A stretch of 53,255 nucleotides of DNA, taken from positions 1 to 53,255 of the forward strand of contig JAJYFF010000010.1 in assembly GCA_021785405.1 (NCBI GenBank), in the 5' to 3' direction. This DNA comes from Pseudomonadota bacterium. Its GTDB lineage: Bacteria; Pseudomonadota; Gammaproteobacteria; Steroidobacterales; Steroidobacteraceae. The first letter of the stretch is position 1, and each line of letters starts with the position of its first letter. Position numbers and translations under genes: made by a program. Below are positions 1-10,127 of this stretch, one piece after another. The notes under the pieces are model-generated. The model worked only from the letters and a program-made list of their open reading frames with translations, did no database searches and was not told where the DNA came from.

Positions 1-1
1 C

Positions 2-796
2 TTCGTCGATCAGAACGAGCCCGCGGCGCTCGCGAGCGCGCTCGCGGCGCGGCCCGCGCTCGTGTGGATCGAGACCCCGAGCAATCCGCTGCTGCGCATC
101 GTCGACGTCGCCGCGCTCTCGGCCGCGGCGCACGCGGTCGGCGCGCGGGTCGTCGTCGACAACACGTTCCTGTCGCCGGTCTGGCAGCGGCCGCTTGCGC
201 TCGGCGCGGATCTCGTGCTGCATTCGACCACGAAGTACCTGAACGGGCACAGCGACGTGGTCGGCGGCGCGGTCGTCGCCCTCGAGGCCGACGCGGCGCG
301 CGACCTCGGCTGGTGGGCGAACGCGCTCGGACTCACCGGCGCGCCGTTCGACAGCTTCCTCACGCTGCGCGGCCTGCGCACGCTGCATGCGCGGATGCGC
401 GCGCACGCCGAGAACGCGCTCGCGGTCGTCGACGCGCTGGTGAGCCACCCGGCGGTCCGCCGGGTCCACTATCCGGGACTCGTGGATCACCCGGGGCACG
501 CGCTCGCGCGACGCCAGCAATCCGGGTTCGGCGCGATGCTGAGTTTCGAGCTGGCGGGCGGGGAGGGCGCGGTCGCCGCGTTCCTCGAGGGGCTCGCGTG
601 CTTCACGCTCGCCGAGTCGCTCGGCGGCGTCGAGAGCCTGGTCGCGCACCCGGCGACGATGACGCACGCGGGGATGGACCCGGCCGCGCGCGAGCGCGCC
701 GGGATCGGCCCCGGCTTGCTGCGATTGTCGATCGGGATCGAGGCGGCCGGCGACCTGGTCGCGGATCTGGAGGCGGGGCTCGATCGGGCGCGCTAG
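2..796 (+). CDS. metB: Cystathionine gamma-synthase-like PLP enzyme (5' end missing)
   Basis: The reading frame is already open at base 2 and runs to TAG at 794-796, giving the last 264 residues or so of a protein whose family is usually near 390. It belongs to the Cys/Met metabolism PLP-dependent (fold type I) family: the segment HSTTKYLNGHSDVVGG holds the Schiff-base lysine, and the end has the family signature TLAESLGGVESL followed by PATMTH. Cystathionine gamma-synthase joins an activated homoserine to cysteine in methionine synthesis; cystathionine beta- or gamma-lyases share these motifs, so the exact reaction is not certain. It converges on leuB with 38 bases between the stop codons and no clear terminator. 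Confidence 0.85.
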   Translation, partial: FVDQNEPAALASALAARPALVWIETPSNPLLRIVDVAALSAAAHAVGARVVVDNTFLSPVWQRPLALGADLVLHSTTKYLNGHSDVVGGAVVALEADAARDLGWWANALGLTGAPFDSFLTLRGLRTLHARMRAHAENALAVVDALVSHPAVRRVHYPGLVDHPGHALARRQQSGFGAMLSFELAGGEGAVAAFLEGLACFTLAESLGGVESLVAHPATMTHAGMDPAARERAGIGPGLLRLSIGIEAAGDLVADLEAGLDRAR

Positions 797-834
797 CGTG
801 CGCGCCGAACGGCGGGTGCCGCGCGGCCGCGGCG

Positions 835-1899
835 TCAGCCGAGCGCGGCGAGCACGGCGTCGCCCGCCGCGCGGGTCGTCGCGGGCGTGACGTTCGCGGG
901 CGCGAGATCGGCGGTCAGCGTACCGCGCACGATCGCGCTCGACACCGCTTCCTCCAGCGCGCGGGCTTCCGCCGGCAGCTCGAGCGAGTGGCGCAGCAGC
1001 ATCGCGGCGCTCAGGATCGTCGCGTACGGATTCGCGATCCCGCGGCCGGCGATGTCGGGCGCGGATCCGTGGATCGGCTCGTACAGGCCGCCGCGCGCGC
1101 GCTCCCCGAGCGACGCGGACGGCAGCATGCCGAGCGAACCGGCGAGCATCGAGGCCTCGTCCGTCAGGATGTCGCCGAACATGTTCTCGGTCACGATCAC
1201 GTCGAAGTCGCGCGGCCGGCGCAGCAAGTGCATCGCGGCCGCGTCGACCAGCATGTGCTCGACCTCGAGGTCGGGGAATTCCGCGGCGGCGATCCGGTCG
1301 ACGACCGAGCGCCACAGCCGCGAGGTCTCGAGCACGTTCGCCTTGTCGATCGAGGTGAGCTTGCGGCGTCGCGCGCGCGCGAGGCCCGCGGCGAGCCGCA
1401 CGACGCGCTCGATCTCCGCGACGGTGTAGCGGCACACGTCGACCGCGTCGGTGTCGCTGCGGCGCTTGTCGCCGAAGTAGATCCCGCCGGTCAGCTCGCG
1501 CACCACCAGGATGTCGACGCCCGCGAGCAGCTCCGGCTTGATCGGCGAGGCGCCGAGCACCGCCGGGTGCGGCGCGACCGGGCGCAGGTTCGCGAACAGC
1601 CCGAGCGCCTTGCGCAGCTGCAGGAGCCCCTGTTCGGGCCGCACCGCCGCGTTCGGGTCGGACCAGCGCGGGCCGCCGACCGCGCCCATCAGCACGCCGT
1701 CCGCGCGACGGCACAGCGCGAGCGTGTCCTCGGGGAGCGCGACGCCGGTCGCGTCGATCGCGGCGCCGCCGAGCAGCGCGGACTCGAACCGGAATTCGTG
1801 GCCGAAGCGCCGAGCGACGGCGCCGAGCGCGCGGACCGCCTCGTCGGTGACCTCGGGGCCGATGCCGTCGCCGGCGAGGACCGCGATCAGCGCGCGCAT
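835..1899 (-). CDS. leuB: 3-isopropylmalate dehydrogenase
   Basis: A 354-residue protein of the normal LeuB length. It oxidises and decarboxylates 3-isopropylmalate to 2-oxoisocaproate with NAD, the third step of leucine synthesis in the cytosol. The N-terminus carries GDGIGPEV, the middle has [11 protein letters not shown] typical of LeuB rather than isocitrate dehydrogenase, and the C-terminal half has [14 protein letters not shown]. The ATG at 1899 is preceded by GAGG at a suitable distance. It is the last gene of an ilvC-leuC-leuD-leuB run, 9 bases after leuD, so it is almost certainly co-transcribed. Confidence 0.96.
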   Translation of the reverse strand: MRALIAVLAGDGIGPEVTDEAVRALGAVARRFGHEFRFESALLGGAAIDATGVALPEDTLALCRRADGVLMGAVGGPRWSDPNAAVRPEQGLLQLRKALGLFANLRPVAPHPAVLGASPIKPELLAGVDILVVRELTGGIYFGDKRRSDTDAVDVCRYTVAEIERVVRLAAGLARARRRKLTSIDKANVLETSRLWRSVVDRIAAAEFPDLEVEHMLVDAAAMHLLRRPRDFDVIVTENMFGDILTDEASMLAGSLGMLPSASLGERARGGLYEPIHGSAPDIAGRGIANPYATILSAAMLLRHSLELPAEARALEEAVSSAIVRGTLTADLAPANVTPATTRAAGDAVLAALG

Positions 1900-1908
1900 C
1901 GGCGCGCC

Positions 1909-2487
1909 TCAGCGTCCATGCGCCGCTTCGTAGCGCTCGATCGCCGGGAGCTGGCTCAGCAGGTAGCCGAGTTCGTCGACACCGTGCAGCAGGCAGTGCC
2001 GCGCGAACCCGTCGATCGGGAACGCGACCCGGTGGCCGTCCGGGAGCGCGAGCTCGGTCGCCTCGAGGTCGATCGTGACCAGGGCGCCCGGGTGCTCGAG
2101 CAGCCAGCGGTGCGTCGTCGGATCGACGATCACCGGCAACAGGCCGTTCTTCAGCGCGTTGCTCTTGAAGATGTCGGCGATCGCGGTGCTCACGACCGCG
2201 CGGAACCCGTAGTCGACGAGCGCCCACGGCGCGTGCTCGCGCGAGGAGCCGCAGCCGAAGTTGTGCCCCGCGACCAGGATCTGGCTGCCCGCGGCCTCCG
2301 GGCGGTTCAGCACGAACTCCGGCTTCGGCGTGCCGTCGCTCGCGTAGCGCAGGTCCGCGAACAGCGCCTGGCCGAGCCCGGTCTTGGTCGTCACGGTCAG
2401 GTAGCGCGCCGGGATGATCTGGTCGGTGTCGATGTTCGTCGAGGGCATCACGACCGTGGTCGAGCGCAGGCGCTTGATCGGTTCCAT
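1909..2487 (-). CDS. leuD: 3-isopropylmalate dehydratase small subunit
   Basis: A 192-residue subunit that with LeuC converts 2-isopropylmalate to 3-isopropylmalate. The start MEPIKRLRS leads into [15 protein letters not shown], and the swivelling-domain signature [16 protein letters not shown] is intact. The ATG at 2487 shares one base with the leuC stop codon (TGATG), so translation is probably coupled. The reading frame is open far upstream of this ATG, but the upstream part lies inside leuC and has the composition of a shadow frame. Length and domain content are normal for the bacterial two-subunit enzyme. Confidence 0.96.
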   Translation of the reverse strand: MEPIKRLRSTTVVMPSTNIDTDQIIPARYLTVTTKTGLGQALFADLRYASDGTPKPEFVLNRPEAAGSQILVAGHNFGCGSSREHAPWALVDYGFRAVVSTAIADIFKSNALKNGLLPVIVDPTTHRWLLEHPGALVTIDLEATELALPDGHRVAFPIDGFARHCLLHGVDELGYLLSQLPAIERYEAAHGR

Positions 2488-3887
2488 CACAGCAGGTCCC
2501 TGGGGTCGGTGATCTTGCCGGCGACCGCGCACGCGGCCGCGGTGTACGGGCTCGCGAGCAGGGTGCGCGCACCGACGCCCTGGCGGCCCTCGAAATTGCG
2601 GTTGCTGGTGCTGACCGAGGTCGCGCCGGCCGGGACGGTGTCGCCGTTCATTCCGAGGCACATCGAGCAGCCGGACTCGCGCCACTCGGCGCCCGCCGCC
2701 CGGAAGACCTCCGCGAGACCGAGCGCCTCGGCTTCGCGCTTGACCTCCTGGGAGCCCGGGACCACGAGCATCCGCACGCCCGGCGCGACGCGCCGCCCGC
2801 GCAGGATCTGCGCGGTCGCCTGCAGGTCCTCGAGGCGGCCGTTCGTGCAGCTGCCGACGAACACGACGTCGACTCGCTTGCCGAGCATCGGTTCGCCGGG
2901 GCGGAAGCCCATGTAGGCGAGCGCGCGCTCGAACACCGGGTCGTCGCGGTCGCTCGGGATCGCGCCGCCGATCGGCAGCACCATCCCGGGATTCGTGCCG
3001 TAGGTGATCATCGGCTCGAGCGCGGACGCGTCGATCTCGACGCGCGAGTCGAACGCCGCGCCCGGGTCGGTCGCGAGCGATCGCCAGCCGGCGACCGCCG
3101 CGTCCCAGTCCGCGCCCCGCGGCCGGCGCGGCCGCCCGGCGAGGTACTCGAGGGTGAGCTCGTCCGGCGCGATCATCCCGGCGCGCGCGCCGGCCTCGAT
3201 CGACATGTTGCAGACCGTCATGCGCTCGGCCATCGACAGCGCCGAGATCGCCGGGCCGCGGTATTCGAGCACGTGCCCGGTCCCGCCGGAAACGCCGATC
3301 TTGCCGATGATCGCGAGGATCAGGTCCTTCGCGGTCACGCCCGCGCCGAGTCGGCCGCCGACCTCGACCGCGAGCGTCTTCGGCTTGCGTTGCAGGAGAC
3401 ACTGGGTCGCGAGCACGTGACCGACCTCGGTCGTCCCGATCCCGAAGGCAAGCGCGCCGAGCGCGCCGTGGGTGCTCGTGTGGCTGTCCCCGCAGACGAT
3501 CGTCATCCCGGGCTGCGTCGCGCCCTGCTCGGGGCCGATCACGTGCACGATTCCGCGCCGCGGGTCGCGCAGCCCGAACAGCTCCACCGCGAACTCCTTC
3601 GCGTTCTCCTCGAGCTGGTGCACCTGGCGCGCCGCGTCGGTGAGCCCGATCGGCTCGTCGCCGAAGACCTGCTCGGTGCGCGTCGGCGTCGAATGATCCA
3701 TCGTCGCGAGCGTGCGGTCCGTGCGGCGGACCGGGAGTCCCCGCGCGCGCAGCAGCGCGAACGCCTGCGGCGAGGTCACCTCGTGGGTCAGGTGCAGGTC
3801 GACGTACAGCACCGCGGGCGTGTCGGGGGTCTCCGGCACGACCTCGTGGGCCGTCCAGACCTTGTCGAACATCGTGCGCGCCGGCAT
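2487..3887 (-). CDS. leuC: 3-isopropylmalate dehydratase large subunit
   Basis: A 466-residue aconitase-family subunit. The three cysteines that hold the [4Fe-4S] cluster are present at about C347 (GSCTNGR), C407 and C410 ([10 protein letters not shown]). [17 protein letters not shown] is the other strong signature. I chose the ATG at 3887 ([11 protein letters not shown]) because GGAG lies about 9 bases upstream; an internal ATG at 3872 (MFDKVW) would also match many homologues. It follows ilvC by 23 bases and overlaps leuD by one base. The upstream continuation of this frame across ilvC is a shadow and not part of the gene. Confidence 0.95.
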   Translation of the reverse strand: MPARTMFDKVWTAHEVVPETPDTPAVLYVDLHLTHEVTSPQAFALLRARGLPVRRTDRTLATMDHSTPTRTEQVFGDEPIGLTDAARQVHQLEENAKEFAVELFGLRDPRRGIVHVIGPEQGATQPGMTIVCGDSHTSTHGALGALAFGIGTTEVGHVLATQCLLQRKPKTLAVEVGGRLGAGVTAKDLILAIIGKIGVSGGTGHVLEYRGPAISALSMAERMTVCNMSIEAGARAGMIAPDELTLEYLAGRPRRPRGADWDAAVAGWRSLATDPGAAFDSRVEIDASALEPMITYGTNPGMVLPIGGAIPSDRDDPVFERALAYMGFRPGEPMLGKRVDVVFVGSCTNGRLEDLQATAQILRGRRVAPGVRMLVVPGSQEVKREAEALGLAEVFRAAGAEWRESGCSMCLGMNGDTVPAGATSVSTSNRNFEGRQGVGARTLLASPYTAAACAVAGKITDPRDLL

Positions 3888-3910
3888 CGCGTCGTGCTCC
3901 GGGCGCCGCG

Positions 3911-4903
3911 TCAGGTCTGGCCGGACTCGAGCCACGGCATGCGCGAGCGCAGATCCGCACCGACCTTCTCGATCGAGTGGGCGAGGTCGGCCTTCAGCAG
4001 CTTCGAGTACTTGCGCCGGCCGCGCTTGTTCTCCGCGATCCACTGGCGCGCGAACTTGCCGTTCTGGATCTCCGCGAGGATCTTGCGCATCTCGCGCTTC
4101 GTCGCCTTGTTCACGACGCGCGGCCCGCGGGTGAGGTCGCCGTACTTCGCGGTCTCGCTGATGAACCGGTGCATCTTCGTCAAGCCGCCCTCGTGCAGCA
4201 GGTCGACGATCAGCTTCAGTTCGTGCAGGCACTCGTAGTACGCGACCGCCGGTTGGTACCCCGCCTCGACGAGCGTCTCGTAGCCCTTCAGCACGAGCTC
4301 GGTCGCGCCGCCGCACAGCACCGCCTGCTCGCCGAACAGATCCGTCTCGGTCTCTTCGGCGAACGTGGTCTGCAGCACGCCGCCGCGGGTGCCGCCGATC
4401 CCGTGGGCGTAGGCGAGCGCCTTCGCCTTCGCGCGGCCCGATGCGTCCTGCGCGACCGCGAGCAGGCACGGCACGCCGCGGCCCTGCTGGTATTGGCGGC
4501 GCACGAGGTCGCCCGGCCCCTTCGGCGCGATCAGCACCACGTCGAGGTCCTTGCGCGGCTTGATCTGCTTGAAGTGGATGTTGAAGCCGTGCGCGAACAG
4601 CAGCGTCGCACCCTTCTCGAGATCCGCCTTCACCTCGGCGTAGAGCGCCTTCTGCGTGGTGTCCGGGACCAGCATCGCGACCAGGTGCGCGCCGCGGACG
4701 GCGGCCGCGGGCTCCATGACCTTGAGCCCGTCCTTCTTCGCCTTCTTGAAGCTGTCGCCCTTGCGGACGCCGACGACGACGTCGAAGCCGCTGTCGCGCA
4801 GGTTGAGCGCATGCGCGCGCCCTTGACTGCCATAGCCGAGCACGGCGATACGGGCGCCGCGAAGCGCCTTCGGGTCGACATCTTTCTGCGAGTACAAACG
4901 CAT
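3911..4903 (-). CDS. ilvC: Ketol-acid reductoisomerase (class I)
   Basis: A 330-residue enzyme that isomerises and reduces acetolactate or acetohydroxybutyrate with NADPH in valine, isoleucine and leucine synthesis. The Rossmann glycine motif GYGSQG is at residues 23-28; the C-terminal knotted domain carries [17 protein letters not shown] and [13 protein letters not shown], whose acidic residues bind magnesium. The ATG at 4903 has AGGAG seven bases upstream, which decides it over an in-frame TTG at 4924. It is the first gene of ilvC-leuCDB. The 135-base leader upstream contains a terminator-like hairpin (see 4938-4984), so expression may be attenuated. The acetolactate synthase and leuA genes are not in the window. 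Confidence 0.97.
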   Translation of the reverse strand: MRLYSQKDVDPKALRGARIAVLGYGSQGRAHALNLRDSGFDVVVGVRKGDSFKKAKKDGLKVMEPAAAVRGAHLVAMLVPDTTQKALYAEVKADLEKGATLLFAHGFNIHFKQIKPRKDLDVVLIAPKGPGDLVRRQYQQGRGVPCLLAVAQDASGRAKAKALAYAHGIGGTRGGVLQTTFAEETETDLFGEQAVLCGGATELVLKGYETLVEAGYQPAVAYYECLHELKLIVDLLHEGGLTKMHRFISETAKYGDLTRGPRVVNKATKREMRKILAEIQNGKFARQWIAENKRGRRKYSKLLKADLAHSIEKVGADLRSRMPWLESGQT

Positions 4904-4937
4904 TCCGGTCTCCTGATGCACCAATCCGACACGCCCC

Positions 4938-4984
4938 CAAAACGCGAAACCCCGCGTAACGACCAGCGACGGCTGGTGCGGGGT
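4938..4984 (-). terminator. Terminator-like hairpin in the ilvC leader (candidate attenuator)
   Basis: Read on the minus strand, ACCCCGC (4984-4978) is followed directly by ACCAGC, a CGTC loop, GCTGGT, a six-base bulge and GCGGGGT (4955-4949): a 6 bp inner stem stacked on a 7 bp outer stem. The tail TTCGCGTTTT gives a partly U-rich run. It ends about 35 bases before the ilvC start codon, so termination here would silence ilvC-leuCDB. Its position and shape fit transcription attenuation of branched-chain amino acid genes; the mechanism is inferred. Confidence 0.6.
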
Positions 4985-5050
4985 CTATTTGGATCGCGGC
5001 TTCGCAACGAGGGCGAAAACTAGCTCTTAATAGCACCACAGAATCTCCTA
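4985..5050 (-). promoter_or_regulatory. Possible translated leader upstream of ilvC
   Basis: On the minus strand AGGAG (5049-5045) stands five bases before GTG GTG CTA TTA (5039-5028), a good ribosome site followed by Val-Leu-Leu codons. CTA and TTA are very rare in the surrounding GC-rich genes, and rare regulatory codons are a known feature of attenuator leader peptides. The weak point is that this frame has no stop before ilvC, so it does not make a closed short peptide. I see the motif but cannot prove that it is translated. Confidence 0.35.
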
Positions 5051-5105
5051 TGATGCAAGGCGCGCGCGGCCAGTGCGCGGGGTCTTGCGGGCGAGGAGAG
5101 GGCGG

Positions 5106-6509
5106 ATGAACGCGGACGAAGAGACGGTGAACGATGCGACCCCGGTGCCGCTGTGGATCCTGCGCGCGGAGGCGTTCGACGCGTGGCTCGCGACGCAGCC
5201 CGAGCGCTCCCGCCGCTGGTTGCGCGCCCACGGCTTCGCCGCCGCCCGCGACCGGGTCGCACTGATCCCGGACGAGAGCGGCGCCGTCGCGGCCGCGGTC
5301 GCCGGTCTCGGGCGCGGATCCGCGGGCGTGTCGCTGTGGAACGCGGCCGCGATCGCCGACCGCCTGCCGCCGCGGCGCTACGCGCTCGCGCAGGCCTGGA
5401 GCGCGTCCGAGGCCACGCAGCTCGCGCTCGGCTTCGCGTACGCCGCCTACCGGTTCAGCCGCTATCGCCGCGAGCCGGCCGCGCAAGCCGCGGAGCTCGA
5501 GCCACCGGCGAATGCCGAGATCGACTTCGTCGCGCGCGCGGCCGAGGCGCTCGCGCTCGCGCGCGACTGGATCAACACGCCCGCCGCGGACTTCGGGCCC
5601 GGCGAACTCGCCGCCGCGGTTCGCGGAGTCGCCAAGGAACACGGCGCGCGGGTGCGCGAATGGGTTGGCGACGAGTTGCTCGCGGCCGGCTTCGCGGCCA
5701 TCCACGCCGTCGGCCGCGCGGCGGGCGTGCCGCCGCGGCTCGTCGAGCTGCGCTGGACGCCGCCGGGCGGTGCCGCGCGCAAGCTCGTGCTCGTCGGCAA
5801 GGGCGTGTGTTTCGACAGCGGCGGCCTCGACCTGAAGACCGGCGCGGGCATGGCGCTGATGAAGAAAGACATGGGCGGCGCCGCGGTCGCGCTCGCACTC
5901 GCGCGCTGGTTGATGCGCGCCGGACTGCAGGCCGAGATCGTGCTGCTGATCCCGGCGGTGGAGAATGCGATCGGCGGGCGGGCCTATCGGCCGGGTGACG
6001 TGCTCGCGACCCACAAGGGACTCACGGTCGAGGTCGGCAATACCGACGCCGAGGGCCGACTGGTGCTGTGCGACGCGCTGTCGGTCGCGGACGCCGAGGG
6101 TGCCGATCTGATCCTGGATTTTGCGACCTTGACCGGCGCGGCGCGCGTCGCGCTCGGCCCGGAGCTGCCGGCGCTGTTCGGCGGCGACCCGGGGCTCGTC
6201 GCCGAGTTCGCGGCGGCCGGCGACGCCGAGCACGACCCGCTGTGGCCGATGCCGCTGTGGGCCCCCTACGCCGAGGAGCTCGCGAGCAAGGTCGCCGATC
6301 TCGCGAACGTCGCGAACTCGAGCTTCGCCGGCGCGATCTTCGCGGCGCTGTTCCTGCAGCGATTCGTGACCGCGACGCCGCACTGGCTGCACGTCGACCT
6401 GTACGCGTGGAACCCGCGCGAGCGCCCCGGGCGGCCGATCGGCGCGGAGCCGCAAGCGCTGCGCGCGGCGTTCCGGTTCCTCGCGGGCCGCTACGGGCTC
6501 GGGGACTGA
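5106..6509 (+). CDS. Leucyl aminopeptidase family protein (peptidase M17)
   Basis: A 467-residue cytosolic metallo-aminopeptidase that removes N-terminal residues from peptides. The catalytic C-terminal domain is complete: [14 protein letters not shown] gives K232 and D237, and [14 protein letters not shown] gives D314 and E316, the residues that bind the two metal ions. The N-terminal domain (about residues 1-150) is less conserved, as in the PepB-like branch. The ATG at 5106 has GAGGAGAG six bases upstream, so the earlier in-frame GTG at 5073 is unlikely. It is divergent from ilvC; TATGAT at 5049-5054 could be its -10 box, with a poor -35. Confidence 0.92.
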   Translation: MNADEETVNDATPVPLWILRAEAFDAWLATQPERSRRWLRAHGFAAARDRVALIPDESGAVAAAVAGLGRGSAGVSLWNAAAIADRLPPRRYALAQAWSASEATQLALGFAYAAYRFSRYRREPAAQAAELEPPANAEIDFVARAAEALALARDWINTPAADFGPGELAAAVRGVAKEHGARVREWVGDELLAAGFAAIHAVGRAAGVPPRLVELRWTPPGGAARKLVLVGKGVCFDSGGLDLKTGAGMALMKKDMGGAAVALALARWLMRAGLQAEIVLLIPAVENAIGGRAYRPGDVLATHKGLTVEVGNTDAEGRLVLCDALSVADAEGADLILDFATLTGAARVALGPELPALFGGDPGLVAEFAAAGDAEHDPLWPMPLWAPYAEELASKVADLANVANSSFAGAIFAALFLQRFVTATPHWLHVDLYAWNPRERPGRPIGAEPQALRAAFRFLAGRYGLGD

Positions 6510-6519
6510 CGCGGCGCCG

Positions 6520-6549
6520 TTGCGCGTCGGCGCGAGCGCTGTTTATGCT
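6520..6549 (+). promoter_or_regulatory. Candidate sigma70 promoter of ilvD
   Basis: TTGCGC (6520-6525) and TATGCT (6544-6549) are separated by 18 bases, just after the aminopeptidase stop codon. Transcription would start near 6556, about 70 bases before the ilvD ATG. This is pattern recognition only. Confidence 0.4.
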
Positions 6550-6626
6550 GCGCGGTCCTTGCAACGCCATCGAATCATCACGCGGACGGCGCGCGAGCGC
6601 CGCCGCTCATCCGGGAAACACCACCG

Positions 6627-8354
6627 ATGCCGAAGACCCGCCAGACTCCCGCCCGTAAGTCCGCCCGCCGCAGCGCGCGACCGGTCGATCCGCGCCGCCA
6701 CTCCCGCGTCGTCGTCGACGGCGTGAAACAGACGCCGGCACGCGCGATGCTGCGCGCGGTCGGGTTCGGCGACGAGGATTTCGCGCGGCCGCAGGTCGGC
6801 ATCGCGTCGACCTGGAGCAATCTGACGCCGTGCAATATGCACATCGACGAGCTCGCGCGCCACGCGGCGGCCGGGGTCGAGGCCGCCGGCGCGAAGCCGA
6901 TCACGTTCGGGACGATCACCGTGTCGGACGGCATCTCGATGGGCACGCCCGGGATGCGCTATTCGCTGGTGTCGCGCGAGGTGATCGCGGACTCGATCGA
7001 GACGGTCGTCGGCGCGCAAGGCTTCGACGGCGTGGTCGCGCTCGGCGGGTGCGACAAGAACATGCCCGGCTGCCTGATCGCGATCGCGCGGCTCGATCGC
7101 CCGGCGGTGTTCGTCTACGGCGGCACGATCCGCCCGGGGGCTCAAGGCCGCGACATCGTCTCCGTGTTCGAGGCGATCGGTGGCTACGCGAAGGGCGACG
7201 TCAGCGAGGAGCAGTTGCGCTACGTCGAGAAGACCGCGATCCCCGGCCCGGGATCCTGCGCCGGCATGTACACCGCGAACACGATGGCCTCGGCGATCGA
7301 GGCGCTCGGGATGAGCTTGCCGAACAGCTCCGCGCAGGACGCGGTGTCGCAGGAGAAGCGCTCCGATTGCCGGCGTGCCGGCGAGGCGGTCGTGCGCTTG
7401 ATCGAGCGCGACCTGCGACCGAGCCGAATCATGACCCGCGCCGCGTTCGAGAACGCGATCACGGTCGCGATCGCGCTCGGCGGATCGACGAACGCGGTGT
7501 TGCACCTGCTCGCGATCGCGTCGTCGGCGAACGTGAAGCTGCGGCTCGACGATTTCGTGCGCATCGGCCGGCGCGTGCCGGTGCTCGCGGACCTGCGGCC
7601 GAGCGGCCGCTACTCGATGTCGGAGTTGGTCGCGATCGGCGGGATCCAGCCGCTGATGAAGACCTTGCTCGACGCCGGTCTGTTGCACGGGGATTGCCTC
7701 ACGGTGACCGGCGAGACGCTCGCGACGAACCTCGCCGCGGTCGCCCCGTATCCGCCGGAGCAGCCGATCGTGCGGCCGCTGTCGGACCCCATCAAGAAAG
7801 ACAGCCATCTCGTGGTGCTGCGCGGCAACCTCGCACCGGACGGTGCGGTCGCGAAGATCACCGGCAAGGAAGGCCTGCGCTTCGAGGGCGTTGCGCGGGT
7901 GTTCGATTCCGAGGAAAAGGCGCTCGACGGCATACTCGGCGGCGCGGTGCGCGCCGGCGACGTCGTCGTGATTCGCTACGAGGGGCCGAAAGGCGGCCCC
8001 GGGATGCGCGAGATGTTGAGTCCGACGGGCGCGATCATGGGCAAGGGGCTCGGCCAGGACGTTGCGCTGATCACCGACGGCCGTTTTTCCGGCGGCAGCC
8101 ACGGTTTCGTCGTCGGTCACGTCGCACCGGAGGCCGCGGTCGGCGGTCCGATCGGGCTGGTGCGCGACGGCGATCGGATCACGATCGACGCGCGGCGGCG
8201 CGCGATCACGCTGCAAATCTCCGAGGCCGAGTTGCGTCGACGCCGAAAGGCGTGGCGTGCGCCGAAGCCTTATGCACGGCGGGGAGTGCTCGCGAAGTAC
8301 GCGAAGTGTGTCAGCAGCGCAACGCTCGGCGCGGTCACCGACCTGGAATCCTGA
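6627..8354 (+). CDS. ilvD: Dihydroxy-acid dehydratase
   Basis: A 575-residue Fe-S enzyme that dehydrates 2,3-dihydroxy acids to the 2-keto acid precursors of valine and isoleucine, the step after IlvC. Cluster and active-site regions are visible: [33 protein letters not shown], and near the C-terminus [12 protein letters not shown] and [16 protein letters not shown]. The first 25 residues are basic and poorly conserved, so the true start could be slightly inside. It lies 117 bases downstream of the aminopeptidase on the same strand with a possible promoter of its own. The pathway link to the ilvC-leuCDB operon just upstream on the other strand is clear. Confidence 0.96.
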   Translation: MPKTRQTPARKSARRSARPVDPRRHSRVVVDGVKQTPARAMLRAVGFGDEDFARPQVGIASTWSNLTPCNMHIDELARHAAAGVEAAGAKPITFGTITVSDGISMGTPGMRYSLVSREVIADSIETVVGAQGFDGVVALGGCDKNMPGCLIAIARLDRPAVFVYGGTIRPGAQGRDIVSVFEAIGGYAKGDVSEEQLRYVEKTAIPGPGSCAGMYTANTMASAIEALGMSLPNSSAQDAVSQEKRSDCRRAGEAVVRLIERDLRPSRIMTRAAFENAITVAIALGGSTNAVLHLLAIASSANVKLRLDDFVRIGRRVPVLADLRPSGRYSMSELVAIGGIQPLMKTLLDAGLLHGDCLTVTGETLATNLAAVAPYPPEQPIVRPLSDPIKKDSHLVVLRGNLAPDGAVAKITGKEGLRFEGVARVFDSEEKALDGILGGAVRAGDVVVIRYEGPKGGPGMREMLSPTGAIMGKGLGQDVALITDGRFSGGSHGFVVGHVAPEAAVGGPIGLVRDGDRITIDARRRAITLQISEAELRRRRKAWRAPKPYARRGVLAKYAKCVSSATLGAVTDLES

Positions 8355-8598
8355 TGCCGCGCAGCGCTGCGGATAGGGTCAAACGGCACCTGCGCCGGGG
8401 TGAATCGGTGCTTGCAGTCGACGCGTGAACTGTGTCACGCTCCGGCTTCGCAGGTCGGACCGCCGGGGCATACGCCGAATGAATATCGGGAAGTCCCGGC
8501 TGCGCCGCGTGCGTTAGAGGGGCGCTGACCGCGCGATGTCGGAACGCGGCGGCGCGGAAGTTGGAACGACGTAGGGGATAGGTCGCAAACCGAACATT

Positions 8599-9246
8599 AT
8601 GTACACGTACGAAGAACCATCACTATTTTCGGGTCGGAGAGGCTTGGCGATCATCGCGGTCCTCGCACTGCACGTGTTGATCGGCTACGGGTTGATTTCC
8701 GGACTTGCGAGCCGCGTCGTCCACACGATCATCCCACCGGTCCAGATCGCCCAGATCAACCAGCCGAAGAAGCAAGACAAGCCGCCACCGCCCCCGCCGA
8801 AGCTCCAGGACATCAAGCCGTACGTGCCGCCGCCGGAGTTCGTGGACATCCAGGCGCCGAGCCAGAACAACAACGCGATCACCGAGGTCTCGCGCCAGCG
8901 GGCGCCGGCGCCGGTCGCGCGTCCCGTCGCGCCAGCAGCCCCGGTCGTGCGTACCGGGATCACGCCGGACATGAGTCACCCGGTCGACGTGAACTCCTAC
9001 TACCCGGACGCGTCGCGTCGCGAGGGCGAGGAGGGCACCTGCCTGGTCAAGATCACGGTCGGCACCGACGGCCGCGTCGCGGACGCGTCGATCCTGCGCA
9101 GCACCGGGCATCCGCGGCTCGACAAGGCCTGCTTGCAGGTGGCCCATGCGTACCGCTTCCATCCGGCGACCGTGAACCATCGGCCGGTGGTCTCGACCGC
9201 GAGCCTGCCGATCCAATTCAAGATCACGAACTCGGATGACTTCTGA
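8599..9246 (+). CDS. tonB: Energy transducer TonB
   Basis: A 215-residue inner-membrane protein that passes proton-motive energy to outer membrane receptors. One membrane anchor is at about residues 14-34 (GLAIIAVLALHVLIGYGLI), with no cleaved signal. A proline-rich rigid segment follows (KKQDKPPPPPPKLQDIKPYVPPP). The C-terminal TonB domain, about residues 130-213, contains YYPDASRREGEEGTCLVKITV, GRVADASILRSTGHPRLD and LPIQFKI. It begins a cluster with exbB and two exbD genes. The 244 bases before it (8355-8598) hold no gene that I can support and no convincing promoter; a ribosome site is only weakly visible. Confidence 0.93.
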   Translation: MYTYEEPSLFSGRRGLAIIAVLALHVLIGYGLISGLASRVVHTIIPPVQIAQINQPKKQDKPPPPPPKLQDIKPYVPPPEFVDIQAPSQNNNAITEVSRQRAPAPVARPVAPAAPVVRTGITPDMSHPVDVNSYYPDASRREGEEGTCLVKITVGTDGRVADASILRSTGHPRLDKACLQVAHAYRFHPATVNHRPVVSTASLPIQFKITNSDDF

Positions 9247-9360
9247 GACGCCGACGGGGAGCCAGTACTGCAGTTTTAGGGAACAGCACTCGACCAGCAT
9301 TTTTATAAGTACTCCAATTCGATCATTTCAACTGTTCGTTTACGTAGAGGGAATCGGTCC

Positions 9361-10107
9361 ATGTCAGAGCAAGTAGTCAGCAATCCGTATGGCCTCGTGC
9401 CGATGCTCCAGAATGGAGACATCGTCACGCGGTCGGTCTTCACGATCCTGGTGATCATGTCGGTTCTGACGTGGTTCATCATGATCACGAAGTTCTTCGA
9501 CCAGCGGCGGCTGCGCCGTCAAGGTCGAGAGGCGCAGAAGGATTTCTGGGCCGCATCGAACCTCAATGAGGCGTGCACCAAGCTGAAGGGCGACTCGAAT
9601 CCGTATCGTGCGCTGGCTGAGGCCGGCAAGGCCGCGGTCGAGCACCACGAAGCGACCAAGAGCAAGCTCGCCGGCTCCATCGATCCCAGCGAGTGGATCA
9701 CCCAGGCGCTGCAGCGCACCGCCGACATGATCATCGGCAAGATGCAGTCCGGCATGTCGGTGCTCGCGTCGGTCGGTTCCACCGCGCCGTTCGTCGGTCT
9801 GTTCGGCACGGTCTGGGGCATCTACCACGCGCTGATCGCGATCAGCTTGGCCGGCCAGGCGTCGATCGACAAGGTCGCGGGACCGGTCGGCGAGGCGCTG
9901 ATCATGACCGCGCTCGGTCTGTTCGCCGCGGTGCCGGCGGTGCTCGGCTACAACATGCTGCTGCGTCGCAATCGCGTGATCCAGGAGTACGTGACTCACT
10001 TCACGCACGAGCTGCACGCGTACCTGCTCTCCGGTGCGAAACTGAACCTCAGCGCCGACAAGGCGCCGGCGGCCGCGAAGCAAGCTGCTCCCGCGGGCGC
10101 TCGCTGA
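9361..10107 (+). CDS. exbB: ExbB-type proton channel (MotA/TolQ/ExbB family)
   Basis: A 248-residue inner-membrane subunit of the TonB motor. Three membrane segments are visible: about residues 20-42 (FTILVIMSVLTWFIMI), about 137-160 (SVGSTAPFVGLFGTVWGIYHAL) and about 175-200 (GEALIMTALGLFAAVPAVLGY). The GLFGTVWGI and LIMTALGLFAAVPA signatures are typical of the channel-forming family. AGAGGGAA lies about six bases before the ATG. It follows tonB by 114 bases, a gap without another gene that may hold a weak internal promoter, and precedes two exbD genes. A TolQ role is less likely because the partner is a TonB protein. Confidence 0.93.
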   Translation: MSEQVVSNPYGLVPMLQNGDIVTRSVFTILVIMSVLTWFIMITKFFDQRRLRRQGREAQKDFWAASNLNEACTKLKGDSNPYRALAEAGKAAVEHHEATKSKLAGSIDPSEWITQALQRTADMIIGKMQSGMSVLASVGSTAPFVGLFGTVWGIYHALIAISLAGQASIDKVAGPVGEALIMTALGLFAAVPAVLGYNMLLRRNRVIQEYVTHFTHELHAYLLSGAKLNLSADKAPAAAKQAAPAGAR

Positions 10108-10127
10108 ACTCGGAGGGCTGACGCGCC

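Noticed and set aside
64-2916. A 950-codon open frame on the plus strand across leuB, leuD and leuC
   Set aside because: It is arginine-rich shadow coding caused by the high GC content; the genes on the other strand have complete family motifs.
4985-5050. A conventional leader peptide ending in TAG at 5022-5020 (frame ending GAIKS)
   Set aside because: It has no ribosome site, no run of regulatory codons and a start only by extension from shadow sequence.
2487-6455. A 1322-codon open frame joining leuC with ilvC antiphase and aminopeptidase antisense sequence
   Set aside because: Only its last 466 codons resemble a protein (LeuC); the rest is out of phase with recognised genes. It also explains why the ilvC leader frame has no stop.
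8536-8574. A 12-codon open frame before tonB
   Set aside because: It has no ribosome site and no recognisable content; such frames are expected by chance.
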